NCBI RefSeq assembly: GCF_000682675.1
Contig: NZ_AWFA01000002.1
Span: forward strand, 1-64,000
Source: Hyphomonas pacifica
GTDB lineage: Bacteria > Pseudomonadota > Alphaproteobacteria > Caulobacterales > Hyphomonadaceae
DNA length: 64,000 bases
Direction of reading: 5' to 3'
In this document: positions 38,082 through 46,481 of the stretch, piece by piece
How the letters are laid out: every line of letters starts with the position of its first letter
Numbering within the stretch: the stretch's first letter is position 1
Program-made: the position numbers and the translations under genes
The notes under the pieces: generated by a model
The model's database searches: none
What the model was told of the DNA's origin: nothing
The model's input: only the letters and a program-made list of their open reading frames with translations

Positions 38082-38117
38082 TTTACGTTGACGTTCGCGT
38101 AAGGGCTGATCTAGATT
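38082..38117 (+). promoter_or_regulatory. Promoter and candidate autoregulatory operator of the MerR gene
   Basis: TTTACGT-TG-ACGTTC at 38082-38096 matches most of the palindrome TTACGT-NN-ACGTAA seen intact at 40627-40640, and TTACG at 38083 pairs with CGTAA at 38098-38102. It overlaps a TTGACG -35 box (38088-38093); TAGATT (38112-38117) is a possible -10 with an 18-base spacer. The start point would then be at the ATG itself. Confidence 0.55.
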
Positions 38118-38123
38118 TACGGC

Positions 38124-38603
38124 ATGACCCACAAGCTCTCCAAAATCTCCGCAGCGGATTCTCGCACTTACACAATTTCCGAGCTTGCTCGCGAGTTCGG
38201 CGTAACGCCAAGGGCGCTACGGTTCTACGAAGACAAGGACATGCTCCACCCGGCACGGGATGGCATGACGCGCGTCTATTCGAACAGGGACCGGGCCCGG
38301 CTCACCATCATCGTCAGGCTGAAACGGCTCGGCCTGCCGCTCGCGGATATCCGCGAAATCCTTGACCTTTATGTTCTGGATGACGGCCAGCGGGCGCAGA
38401 TGCGCATGTCGCTGGAGAAATTCCGCAAGCAGGCCAAGGAGCTGGAAATTCAGCGCAGCGACATTGACACTGCTCTCACAGAGTTGCGCAAGGGCATCGC
38501 CTGGCTGGAAACGCAAATTGCAAACACCGGACCGTCTGATGAGAACAAGCGGCAGCTGGCCGCTTATGACGAGATTGCCCGCAGGCAACTTGACGAGGTT
38601 TAG
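38124..38603 (+). CDS. MerR-family regulator, LiuR-like
   Basis: A 159-residue regulator with an N-terminal winged helix: TISELAREFGVTPRALRFYEDKDML, then GMTRVYSNRDRARLTIIVRLKRLGLPLADIREILDLY. The C-terminal half is a dimerising coiled coil (EKFRKQAKELEIQRSDIDTAL). The sequence is closest in style to LiuR, the MerR regulator of branched-chain amino acid and fatty acid breakdown, and it lies upstream of acyl-CoA dehydrogenase, thiolase and FadJ genes. No ribosome site precedes the ATG and the -10 box is six bases away, suggesting a leaderless mRNA. Confidence 0.9.
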   Translation: MTHKLSKISAADSRTYTISELAREFGVTPRALRFYEDKDMLHPARDGMTRVYSNRDRARLTIIVRLKRLGLPLADIREILDLYVLDDGQRAQMRMSLEKFRKQAKELEIQRSDIDTALTELRKGIAWLETQIANTGPSDENKRQLAAYDEIARRQLDEV

Positions 38604-38714
38604 GACCTTGGCTGCCCTTCCATTTGCGGAAGGCAGTGGTCTCTAGAACGACTTTTCCAGAATGGCGCGCTATTCAGCGTAGCCATTCATTCCATACTTA
38701 ACAGGAAAATTTTC

Positions 38715-40499
38715 ATGCCCCGTTATGATGCTCCCGTCCGCGATATGAAGTTCATCCTGCAGGAGATGCTGCAGATCCAGAACTACTCAAATCTCCCGGG
38801 CTTTGAAGAAGCAACGCCAGACCTGATCAACGCCATTCTGGAAGAGGGTGGCAAGTTTGCCAAAGAGGTTCTGTTTCCCCTGAACGCTGTGGGCGACCAG
38901 CAGGGCTGCAAGCGCAATGACGATGCCAGCGTGAAGACGCCTGACGGCTTTCCGGACGCGTACCGCCAGCTGGTGGAAGGTGGCTGGCCGCTGCTGTCCA
39001 CCACGCCGGAAATGGGCGGGCAGGGCCTGCCGCACGTTGTGAACATTGCGTGGACCGAGATGGTGTCCTCTTCGAACATGGCTTTTGGCATGTATCCGGG
39101 CCTCACCCATGGCGCGTTTCAGGCGCTTATGGCCGGCGGCTCTGATGAGCTGAAGCAGAAATATGGGCCCAAGATGGCATCTGCCGAATGGGCCGGTACG
39201 ATGAATTTGACTGAGCCGCAATGCGGGACGGATCTTGGTCTGATCAAGACTAAGGCGGTGCCCCAACCTGACGGCTCCTACAAGCTGACCGGCCAGAAGA
39301 TCTGGATTTCCGGCGGTGAGCAGGATCTGACCGAGAATATTATCCACCTGGTCTTGGCGCGCATCGAAGGTGCCCCGGAAGGCATCAAGGGCATCTCCCT
39401 GTTCCTCGTTCCGAAATACATGGTCGGCGAAGACGGTTCACTGGGTGAGCGTAATGCGTGCTCCTGTGGCGGCCTGGAAGAGAAGATGGGCATTCATGGT
39501 AATGCCACCTGTGTCATGAATTATGATGGCGCGACGGGTTGGCTCGTCGGCGAAGAGCATAAAGGCATGCGCACCATGTTCGTCATGATGAACGAAGCGC
39601 GCCTCGGCGTTGGCCTGCAGGGCCTGGCGCAAGCCTCAATCGCCTATCAGAATGCCGTAGACTTTGCGAAAGATCGCCTTCAGGGCCGCTCGCTGACCGG
39701 CGCGAAAGAGCCGGAGAAGGCTGCCGACCCTATCATTGTGCACCCGGATGTGCGCCGTATGTTGATGGACCAGAAGGCCTTTATTGAAGGCGCGCGCGCC
39801 TTTGCCTACTGGACCGCATTCCAGGGTGATCTGCAGCACAAATCTCCGGACGAGAAAGTGCGTGAGAAAGCGGGCGACTATATGGCCCTGCTGACGCCTG
39901 TCGTGAAGGCCTATCTCACCCACAAGGGCTTTGAAACGGCCAATCAGGGGCTGCAGCTGCATGGTGGGTCTGGCTTCACCCGCGAGTGGGGTCTGGAGCA
40001 GATTGTTCGCGATTGCCGGATCACGCTGATCTATGAAGGCACGAATGGTATTCAGGCGCTGGACCTGGTGGGGCGCAAACTTGCCGCGAATGGCGGCCGT
40101 GCGGTCTTCAGCTTCTTTGCCGAGCTGGATGATTTTGCCAGCGACATCGAGGGCAATGAAGAGCTGAAGCAGTTTGCGGAGGGGCTTGCAGAGGTGAAAG
40201 GCCAGCTGCAGGAAGCCACAACCTGGCTGATGCAGAACGGTATGACGGACTTCAACAATGCCGGCGCGTCCAGCCACGATTATCTGCATCTCTTCGGCAT
40301 TACGGCGCTGGCCTATATGTGGGCCCGCATGGCCAAGGTTGCCGTGGAGCAGAAAAGTTCCGGCGATCCATATTATGAAGAAAAGCTGGCCACCGGCCGC
40401 TATTTCCTTGACCGGATGCTTCCGGATGCTGCCGCGCACCTAGCCAAGGTGAAGACCGGCGCAGGCTCCATGATGGCTCTGCCGGCAGAGGTTTTCTGA
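38715..40499 (+). CDS. Acyl-CoA dehydrogenase (DmdC-like long type)
   Basis: A 594-residue flavoprotein of the long acyl-CoA dehydrogenase type, like 3-methylmercaptopropionyl-CoA dehydrogenase DmdC and related FadE enzymes. MNLTEPQCGTDLG and KIWISGGEQDL form the FAD/substrate region; GGSGFTREWGLEQIVRDCRITLIYEGTNGIQALDL holds the catalytic Glu. An additional C-terminal domain of about 130 residues is typical of this type. The chain length accepted is unknown; DmdC itself acts on a dimethylsulfoniopropionate-derived thioester, but I cannot claim that here. A weak AGGA site precedes the ATG. Confidence 0.93.
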   Translation: MPRYDAPVRDMKFILQEMLQIQNYSNLPGFEEATPDLINAILEEGGKFAKEVLFPLNAVGDQQGCKRNDDASVKTPDGFPDAYRQLVEGGWPLLSTTPEMGGQGLPHVVNIAWTEMVSSSNMAFGMYPGLTHGAFQALMAGGSDELKQKYGPKMASAEWAGTMNLTEPQCGTDLGLIKTKAVPQPDGSYKLTGQKIWISGGEQDLTENIIHLVLARIEGAPEGIKGISLFLVPKYMVGEDGSLGERNACSCGGLEEKMGIHGNATCVMNYDGATGWLVGEEHKGMRTMFVMMNEARLGVGLQGLAQASIAYQNAVDFAKDRLQGRSLTGAKEPEKAADPIIVHPDVRRMLMDQKAFIEGARAFAYWTAFQGDLQHKSPDEKVREKAGDYMALLTPVVKAYLTHKGFETANQGLQLHGGSGFTREWGLEQIVRDCRITLIYEGTNGIQALDLVGRKLAANGGRAVFSFFAELDDFASDIEGNEELKQFAEGLAEVKGQLQEATTWLMQNGMTDFNNAGASSHDYLHLFGITALAYMWARMAKVAVEQKSSGDPYYEEKLATGRYFLDRMLPDAAAHLAKVKTGAGSMMALPAEVF

Positions 40500-40625
40500 T
40501 AAACGTCCAAGCTGAGTGGCGGGTGAGGCGACCAGCTCATCCGTCACCCCACAAAAATTTCATGTCATTCCAGCCGTTTTGACGCAACGGGAGGGCTGGG
40601 AAAAGACTGGACCAGCCGCTACATC

Positions 40626-40641
40626 TTTACGTGAACGTAAG
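40626..40641 (+). promoter_or_regulatory. Palindromic operator TTACGT-GA-ACGTAA, likely LiuR-type
   Basis: TTACGTGAACGTAA at 40627-40640 is a perfect inverted repeat apart from its two central bases. It is 39 bases before the start of the short acyl-CoA dehydrogenase gene. The same half sites occur in the MerR gene's own promoter, so this is the best candidate for that regulator's binding site. A TAAAAT box at 40660-40665 could be the -10 element. Confidence 0.65.
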
Positions 40642-40678
40642 CGGCAAGCTTGAGCCGGATAAAATACTGGAGGAAAAT

Positions 40679-41845
40679 ATGTACGAGAGCCCATTGGATG
40701 TCCCGAAGCCAGCTTGGCGTCAGGAAGAGGAACTCGACATATTCTCCGATGCGGTAGGCCAGTTCTTCGAGAAAGAATGTGTGCCGCATGTCCAGCAATG
40801 GCGCAAGGATGGCAAGGTGCCGCTCGAAATCTGGAAGAAGGCTGGCGAGATAGGCCTGCTGGGGGCATCCGTACCGGAAGAATATGGCGGTGCGGGCGGT
40901 GATTTCCGTCATGAGGCGATCATCATTGAGCAGCAGCAATGGAAAGGTGTCGATGGCTTCGGCATCACGCTGCACAACGCCATTATCGCGCCCTACATCA
41001 CCGCCTATGGCACGGAAGAGCAGAAACGCCGCTGGCTGCCGGGCATCTGCACCGGGGAGATCGTCACCGCCATTGCAATGACCGAGCCGGGCGCAGGCTC
41101 TGACCTTCAAGGTATGAAGACGACGGCCAAGCGCGATGGCGATGAATATGTCATCAATGGCTCGAAGACCTTCATTTCAAATGGCCAGTCCGCCAATCTG
41201 ATCCTGCTCTGCGTGAAGACCGATCCGACCCAGGGTGCCAAGGGCATTTCCATTATCGGCGTTGAAACGGATAAGGTGAAAGGTTTTCGCCGTGGCCGGA
41301 ACCTAGAAAAAGTTGGCCAGCATGCGGCCGATACGTCCGAGCTGTTCTTTGACGATGTCCACGTGCCGGCCTCCAACCTCCTGGGCGAAGTGGAAGGCAA
41401 AGGCTTTATCCAGCTGATGCAGAAACTGCCTCAGGAACGTCACATCATTGGCCTTCAGGGCGTTGGTATGATCGAGCGCGCAATCCACGAAACCGTGGAA
41501 TATGTGAAGGGCCGCAAGGCCTTTGGTGGCACGATTTTCGACTTCCAGAACACTCAGTTCACGCTGGCCGAATGCAAGACCGAGGCGACCGTTGCCAAAG
41601 TATTTGCTGATCACTGCACGGATCTTCTGCTGAAAGAACAGCTGGATGCAGCGACGGCGTCCATGTCGAAATACTGGATCTCTGACCTGCAGTGCAAGAT
41701 CATAGACGAGTGCCTGCAGCTGCATGGAGGCTTCGGCTATATGGACGAGTATCCGATTGCCCAGATGTATGCCGACGCCCGCGTCCAGCGCATCTATGGT
41801 GGTGCGAATGAAGTGATGAAAATGCTGATCGCGAGGACGCTATAA
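40679..41845 (+). CDS. Acyl-CoA dehydrogenase (short type)
   Basis: A 388-residue flavoenzyme of the usual four-subunit acyl-CoA dehydrogenase kind. SVPEEYGGAGGDFRHEAII, AMTEPGAGSDLQGMKT and the FISNGQSANLI flavin region are standard; QLHGGFGYMDEYPIAQMYADARVQRIYGGANEVMKML is the C-terminal signature. At the usual catalytic position the sequence reads YGGANEV where medium-chain enzymes have YEGTNE, so the base is probably elsewhere in the fold, as in isovaleryl-, long-chain- or related enzymes. GGAGG lies five bases before the ATG at 40679. Confidence 0.95.
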   Translation: MYESPLDVPKPAWRQEEELDIFSDAVGQFFEKECVPHVQQWRKDGKVPLEIWKKAGEIGLLGASVPEEYGGAGGDFRHEAIIIEQQQWKGVDGFGITLHNAIIAPYITAYGTEEQKRRWLPGICTGEIVTAIAMTEPGAGSDLQGMKTTAKRDGDEYVINGSKTFISNGQSANLILLCVKTDPTQGAKGISIIGVETDKVKGFRRGRNLEKVGQHAADTSELFFDDVHVPASNLLGEVEGKGFIQLMQKLPQERHIIGLQGVGMIERAIHETVEYVKGRKAFGGTIFDFQNTQFTLAECKTEATVAKVFADHCTDLLLKEQLDAATASMSKYWISDLQCKIIDECLQLHGGFGYMDEYPIAQMYADARVQRIYGGANEVMKMLIARTL

Positions 41846-41851
41846 GTTCCG

Positions 41852-42277
41852 ATGCCTGATAAAGACCTCATCCGCGATGTCTTTCCTGCGCCAAGCCCCA
41901 GCTCGACGTCTCTTGGCTTTGAGCTTCTGGCCCTGGACATGAAGGAATTGACGACGCGGGTGCGATTTGAAGGGCGGCCGGAATTTTGTAATCCCGCAGG
42001 CGTGATCCAGGGCGGCTATCTTGTGGCCATGATGGATGATACAATTGGCATGCTGGCCGGAATGAAGGCTGGCAAGAGCAAGCTGCCCTCGACGGTAGAT
42101 CTGCACACGCACTTCCTGCGTCCGGTTCGCAAGGGCCAGATTGAAGTTGTTGCGCGCCTCAGAAATGTTGGCCGCGCCATGCTGTTTGCCGAAGCAGAGC
42201 TTTATGATTCCCGCGGCAAGGAAGCGGCCCGCTCTTCCGCGAGTTTGACACTGAACCCGGTACTTAAGCCGACCTAA
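41852..42277 (+). CDS. PaaI-type hotdog thioesterase
   Basis: A 141-residue single hotdog domain. NPAGVIQGGYLVAMMDDTIG carries the active-site turn (QGG in place of HGG, with Asp in the following helix), and TVDLHTHFLRPVRKG is the central strand of the PaaI/YdiI thioesterase group. It probably hydrolyses an acyl-CoA. It starts 7 bases after the upstream acyl-CoA dehydrogenase, so it is part of the same operon and may free CoA when pathway intermediates pile up. Confidence 0.85.
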   Translation: MPDKDLIRDVFPAPSPSSTSLGFELLALDMKELTTRVRFEGRPEFCNPAGVIQGGYLVAMMDDTIGMLAGMKAGKSKLPSTVDLHTHFLRPVRKGQIEVVARLRNVGRAMLFAEAELYDSRGKEAARSSASLTLNPVLKPT

Positions 42278-42307
42278 TGATTACCAGTTCTAGAAGGAGC
42301 CTCTCCA

Positions 42308-43513
42308 ATGACTGAAGCATATATCTACGACGCGGTGCGCACGCCCCGCGGCAAGGGAAAGTCCTCCGGCGCGTTGCACGAAATCACCTCGCTGAGCCTC
42401 GCCACGCAGGTTCTGCAGGCGATACGTGATCGGAACGAGTTGGACACGTCCAAGGTGGACGATGTCGTGCTTGGCTGCGTCAGCCCGGTGGGCGAGCAGG
42501 GTGCAGACATTGCACGCGTTGCTGTCCTAAATGCCGAATACGCAGAAACCACGGCCGGTGTGCAGGTGGACCGCTTCTGCGCGTCCGGTCTGGAGGCCTG
42601 CAACATGGCCGCTTCCAAGGTGATGACTGGCGAAGCCGACATGGCCATTGGCGGCGGTGTCGAAAGCATGAGCCGCGTACCGATGGGCGCATCCGGCGGT
42701 GCCTGGTCTTCTGACCCGCAAGTCGCACTCAAAACCTATTTCGCCCCTCAGGGCATCGGTGCCGACACGATTGCCACCAAATATGGTTTCTCCCGTGACG
42801 ATGTGGATGCTTTCGCTGTCGAAAGTCAGAAGCGCGCCGCCACGGCCTGGAAAGAAGGTCGCTTTGCAAAGTCCATTGTTCCGGTCAAGGATCAGATGGG
42901 CGGCATCCGCCTCGACCATGATGAACATATGCGCCCAGATGCCGATATGCAGTCTCTGGCTGGCCTGAACCCGTCTTTCGCCGGCATGGGTGCGATGGGC
43001 TTCGATGAAGTTATCAAGCAGCGCTATCCGGAACTCGAAAAGATCAACCATGTGCACCATGCTGGTAACTCGTCCGGCATCGTGGATGGCGCATCTGCCG
43101 TGCTGTTCGGCTCAAAGGAAATGGGTGAAGCCTTTGGACTCAAACCACGTGCACGCATCAAGGCGATGGCTTCCATTGGCTCCGAACCTGGCATCATGCT
43201 GACGGGCCCGACCTATGTGTCGCAGAAGGTTTTGAAGAAAGCCGGCATGAACCCGGAAGATATAGACTTGTATGAGCTGAACGAGGCCTTTGCGTCGGTT
43301 GTCCTGCTCATGATGCAGAACCTCAACATTCCGCACGACAAGATGAATGTGAATGGTGGCGCAATTGCCATGGGGCACCCACTGGGCGCGACCGGAGGCA
43401 TGATCCTCGGTACCATGGTCGACGAGCTGGAGCGGGCCGACAAGGAAACCGCGCTGATCACGCTCTGTGTCGGTGCTGGCATGGGCACGGCCACGATCAT
43501 CGAACGCGTTTAA
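42308..43513 (+). CDS. Acetyl-CoA C-acyltransferase (thiolase)
   Basis: A 401-residue thiolase. The nucleophile Cys91 is in [25 protein letters not shown] holds the catalytic His and [12 protein letters not shown] the second Cys. [10 protein letters not shown] is the loop before it. The biosynthetic-type enzyme and the beta-oxidation enzyme share these motifs; the neighbouring FadJ-type gene favours beta-oxidation. AGAAGGAG lies upstream of the ATG. It is separated from the next gene by 28 bases. Confidence 0.96.
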   Translation: MTEAYIYDAVRTPRGKGKSSGALHEITSLSLATQVLQAIRDRNELDTSKVDDVVLGCVSPVGEQGADIARVAVLNAEYAETTAGVQVDRFCASGLEACNMAASKVMTGEADMAIGGGVESMSRVPMGASGGAWSSDPQVALKTYFAPQGIGADTIATKYGFSRDDVDAFAVESQKRAATAWKEGRFAKSIVPVKDQMGGIRLDHDEHMRPDADMQSLAGLNPSFAGMGAMGFDEVIKQRYPELEKINHVHHAGNSSGIVDGASAVLFGSKEMGEAFGLKPRARIKAMASIGSEPGIMLTGPTYVSQKVLKKAGMNPEDIDLYELNEAFASVVLLMMQNLNIPHDKMNVNGGAIAMGHPLGATGGMILGTMVDELERADKETALITLCVGAGMGTATIIERV

Positions 43514-43541
43514 TCAAATACAGACGAACGGAATATACGAT

Positions 43542-45773
43542 ATGAAACTCGAAACATTCGGTTGGGACGTCGATGGTGACGGCATTGCGCACGCAGTCTT
43601 TGACGTGCCGGGCCGCAGCATGAACACGCTGACGGCGAAAGCTGTCGCAGACATCATCGCGATCTCTCAGGAAGTTGCTTCCAATGACGCCATCAAGGGC
43701 CTCGTCATCTCCTCCGGAAAGCCAAGCGGCTTCTGCGCAGGGGCTGATCTGGGGGAAATGAATGAGCGGTCTGGTGGCGGCAAGAAGGAAGACCTCTCCG
43801 AAGCCGAACTGAAAAAGAAACAGTTCGACCAAGGCTTCTCCCTTAACAAGACGCTCCGTGAACTGGAAACCTGCGGCAAGCCTGTGGCCATCGCGCTGAA
43901 CGGTCTGGCGCTTGGCGGCGGTCTCGAAGTGGCGCTCGCCTGTCATTACCGCGTGGCAGCGAACGACAATCCGAAGCTGCAATTCGGTCTGCCGGAAGCC
44001 AAGATCGGCCTTCTGCCGGGCGCTGGCGGGACGCAGCGCCTGCCGCGCCTGGTTGGCGTGCAGGCGGCTTTACCGCTAATCCTGCAGGGCGAAAGCTTCA
44101 ATGCAGAGAAAGCGTTCTCCATGGGCGTGGTGCAAGAGCTCGCGCCGTCTTCCGAGACGGTCGACAAGGCCAAGGCATGGGTCAAGGCGAACCCGACAGC
44201 GAAAGCGCCGTGGGATGTAAAAGGCTTCAAGGTTCCTGGCGGCGTGCCGCACAGAAGCCCTGGGGCCGGTCAGGTCCAGACCATGGCGAATGCCATGCTG
44301 GCTGCCAAGACCTATGGCAACTATCCGGCCCAGAAGAACATTCTTTCCTGTGTTTATGAAGGAATCCAGGTGCCGATCGATGCCGCTCTGCGTATCGAGA
44401 CACGTTACTTTATCAACACCCAGCAGCGCCCTGAAGCGAAAGCAATGATTCGCTCTCTCTTCCTGTCGATGCAGGAATTGTCCAAGGGCGGCAACCGTCC
44501 GGCAGGTTATCCGAAGACGGAGTTCAAGAAGATTGCCGTCATCGGGGCGGGTCTCATGGGCGCAGGCATTGCCTATGTCCAGGCAAAGGCCGGTATCCCG
44601 ACAGTTCTGGTCGATGTCTCCAAGGAAAACGCCGAGAAGGGCAAGGATTACTCCCGCCGTCTCGTGGAGAAGGACGTTTCCCGAGGCAAGTCCACTCAGG
44701 AGAAAGGCGACAAGCTGCTCGACCTGATCACGACCACGGACAATTATGACGATGTCAAAGGCGCTGACCTGGTCATCGAAGCGGTGTTCGAGAATGAAGA
44801 GCTGAAGGCCAAGATCACAGGCATGGCCGAGGCTGTTCTGGACGAGACCGCGGTGTTCGGCTCCAACACTTCAACGCTGCCGATCACAGGTCTGGCGAAA
44901 GCCTCCAAGCGCCCTGAGAATTTCATCGGCATCCACTTCTTCTCACCGGTTGAGCGGATGGGTCTGGTGGAGATCATCAGTGGTGAGAAGACCAGCGAAG
45001 AGACACTTGCCAAGGCGGTCGACTATGTGCTGGCCATTCGCAAGACGCCGATTGCTGTCAATGATAGCCGCGGCTTCTACACGTCCCGCTGTTTCGGCAC
45101 TTATACCCGCGAAGGTATGGAAATGCTGGCGGAAGGTATCAAGCCGGCCATCATCGAGAATGTCGGGCGTCAGTCCGGCATGCCGATGGGCCCCCTGGAA
45201 GTGTCTGACTCGGTCGGTCTCGATACGGCCCTGAAAGTGACGCGCGCAACCGCTGAAGCGGCAGGCATCGATCTGCAGACAGATGATCGTACGCAGTTCC
45301 TGGCCTGGCTGGTCGAAGACCAGGGGCGCGTTGGCCGCAAGGCCGGCAAAGGCTTCTACGACTATAATGAGAAGGGTCGTCCGGACCAGCTCTGGCCCGA
45401 CCTGAACACCCGCCTCGAAGTGAAAGTGGACGAATGCCCGCCGGAACTGAAGCAGGAGTTGAAGAACCGCTTCCTCGTACGTCAGGCAATCGAAGTGGCT
45501 CGCTGCTTTGACGAAGGCGTCATAACGGATGCGCGCGACGCAGACATCGGCTCCATCCTGGCTTGGGGCTTCGCGCCGTACACGGGTGGCTGTTGTTCCT
45601 ATGTGGATCTCATTTGGGGCATCAAGGAGTTCGTGGCCGAAGCAGATCGTCTGGCCAAGAAGTATGGTGAACGGTTTGAGCCGCCAGCCCTGCTGCGCGA
45701 CATGGCCGAAAAAGGCGAAGGCTTCTACGATCGCTTCCCGCCTGCTGGTAAGGCTGAGAAAGTAGCTGCGTAA
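43542..45773 (+). CDS. fadJ: Bifunctional enoyl-CoA hydratase/3-hydroxyacyl-CoA dehydrogenase (FadJ/FadB type)
   Basis: A 743-residue fusion enzyme. The N-terminal crotonase domain has SGFCAGADLGEMNE, ALNGLALGGGLEVALACHYR and FGLPEAKIGLLPGAGGTQRLPR with both catalytic Glu residues. The NAD domain follows with GAGLMGAGIAYVQAKAG, VFENEELK and SNTSTLPIT. GIHFFSPVERMGLVEII contains the catalytic His, and the C-terminal dehydrogenase repeats end in FYDRFPPAGKAEKVAA. Together with the thiolase it completes a beta-oxidation cycle. The family symbol fadB would do equally well. Confidence 0.94.
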   Translation: MKLETFGWDVDGDGIAHAVFDVPGRSMNTLTAKAVADIIAISQEVASNDAIKGLVISSGKPSGFCAGADLGEMNERSGGGKKEDLSEAELKKKQFDQGFSLNKTLRELETCGKPVAIALNGLALGGGLEVALACHYRVAANDNPKLQFGLPEAKIGLLPGAGGTQRLPRLVGVQAALPLILQGESFNAEKAFSMGVVQELAPSSETVDKAKAWVKANPTAKAPWDVKGFKVPGGVPHRSPGAGQVQTMANAMLAAKTYGNYPAQKNILSCVYEGIQVPIDAALRIETRYFINTQQRPEAKAMIRSLFLSMQELSKGGNRPAGYPKTEFKKIAVIGAGLMGAGIAYVQAKAGIPTVLVDVSKENAEKGKDYSRRLVEKDVSRGKSTQEKGDKLLDLITTTDNYDDVKGADLVIEAVFENEELKAKITGMAEAVLDETAVFGSNTSTLPITGLAKASKRPENFIGIHFFSPVERMGLVEIISGEKTSEETLAKAVDYVLAIRKTPIAVNDSRGFYTSRCFGTYTREGMEMLAEGIKPAIIENVGRQSGMPMGPLEVSDSVGLDTALKVTRATAEAAGIDLQTDDRTQFLAWLVEDQGRVGRKAGKGFYDYNEKGRPDQLWPDLNTRLEVKVDECPPELKQELKNRFLVRQAIEVARCFDEGVITDARDADIGSILAWGFAPYTGGCCSYVDLIWGIKEFVAEADRLAKKYGERFEPPALLRDMAEKGEGFYDRFPPAGKAEKVAA

Positions 45774-45815
45774 GCTTCTTTAGGCGAGTTCTTCGCGAGT
45801 ATTTTCCCGCAATAG

Positions 45816-45855
45816 AGAAGGCTGTCGCAAATATTGGGTGACAGCCTTCTTTTTT
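45816..45855 (+). terminator. Rho-independent terminator after the beta-oxidation operon
   Basis: AGAAGGCTGTC (45816-45826) and GACAGCCTTCT (45840-45850) form a perfect 11-bp stem with a 13-base loop, followed at once by a six-T run (45850-45855). It lies 43 bases past the fadJ stop. Confidence 0.93.
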
Positions 45856-45932
45856 ATATTGACTTTAGAAACTGTAGATAGAATTACATTTCTACGATCA
45901 GATGGGTCGTGGGGAATAACTGGGAGAATTCC

Positions 45933-46397
45933 ATGAAGCTATTCGTAGTGCTGGGCGCAGCCCTGAGCCTTGGTGCGTGCGCGACTGTCACGAAGGGAAC
46001 GGATGATACTGTCTCATTTGAATCAACGCCTGCGGGGGCGACCGTGACGTTCAACGAGGTGAGCGGACGTATCAATCAACCAGGATGTACAACTCCGTGC
46101 ACAATGGAATTGAACCGGAAATACACATACTCGGTTGAGATAGCGAAGGAAGGTTATGAAACCTGGGTGCAGTTGTTGGAGCCGAAACTGTCTGGCGACG
46201 GAACTGCAGGCATGGCCGGGAATATTCTTCTGGGTGGTGTTATCGGTGCGGCCGTAGATGCGTCTACAGGTGCGATGAATGATCTCAAGCCAAACCCGAT
46301 GGTGGCAACGCTTGTCCCGGCTGGTGATGCGGAAGTCAAACCGGCAACTAAAGAGGTCGTTGAAACTGTTACTGAAGAAATTGAAACAGGTTCCTGA
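45933..46397 (+). CDS. PEGA-like lipoprotein
   Basis: A 154-residue protein from the ATG at 45933, with GGGAG upstream; a longer frame from 45909 has no site. The signal ends in LGAC (Cys16). TVSFESTPAGATVTFN is the PEGA-type strand pair found in surface proteins, followed by KYTYSVEIAKEGYETWVQLLEPK. A short hydrophobic glycine-rich segment (MAGNILLGGVIGAAVDA) follows, and the C-terminus is acidic. The function is unknown. It stands alone between two terminators. Confidence 0.82.
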   Translation: MKLFVVLGAALSLGACATVTKGTDDTVSFESTPAGATVTFNEVSGRINQPGCTTPCTMELNRKYTYSVEIAKEGYETWVQLLEPKLSGDGTAGMAGNILLGGVIGAAVDASTGAMNDLKPNPMVATLVPAGDAEVKPATKEVVETVTEEIETGS

Positions 46398-46422
46398 TAT
46401 CAGCCAACAGACTAGTATATAG

Positions 46423-46457
46423 AAAAAGGCCGGAGCAAAATTGCTCCGGCCTTTTTT
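46423..46457. terminator. Bidirectional terminator between the PEGA-like lipoprotein gene and rne
   Basis: AAAAAGGCCGGAGCAA (46423-46438) and TTGCTCCGGCCTTTTT (46441-46456) form a perfect 16-bp stem around an AA loop; T runs lie on both strands, so it can stop transcripts from the lipoprotein gene (+) and from rne (-), whose stop is 25 bases away. Confidence 0.92.
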
Positions 46458-46481
46458 GTTTTACCTTGTAGAGAGGAGGCA

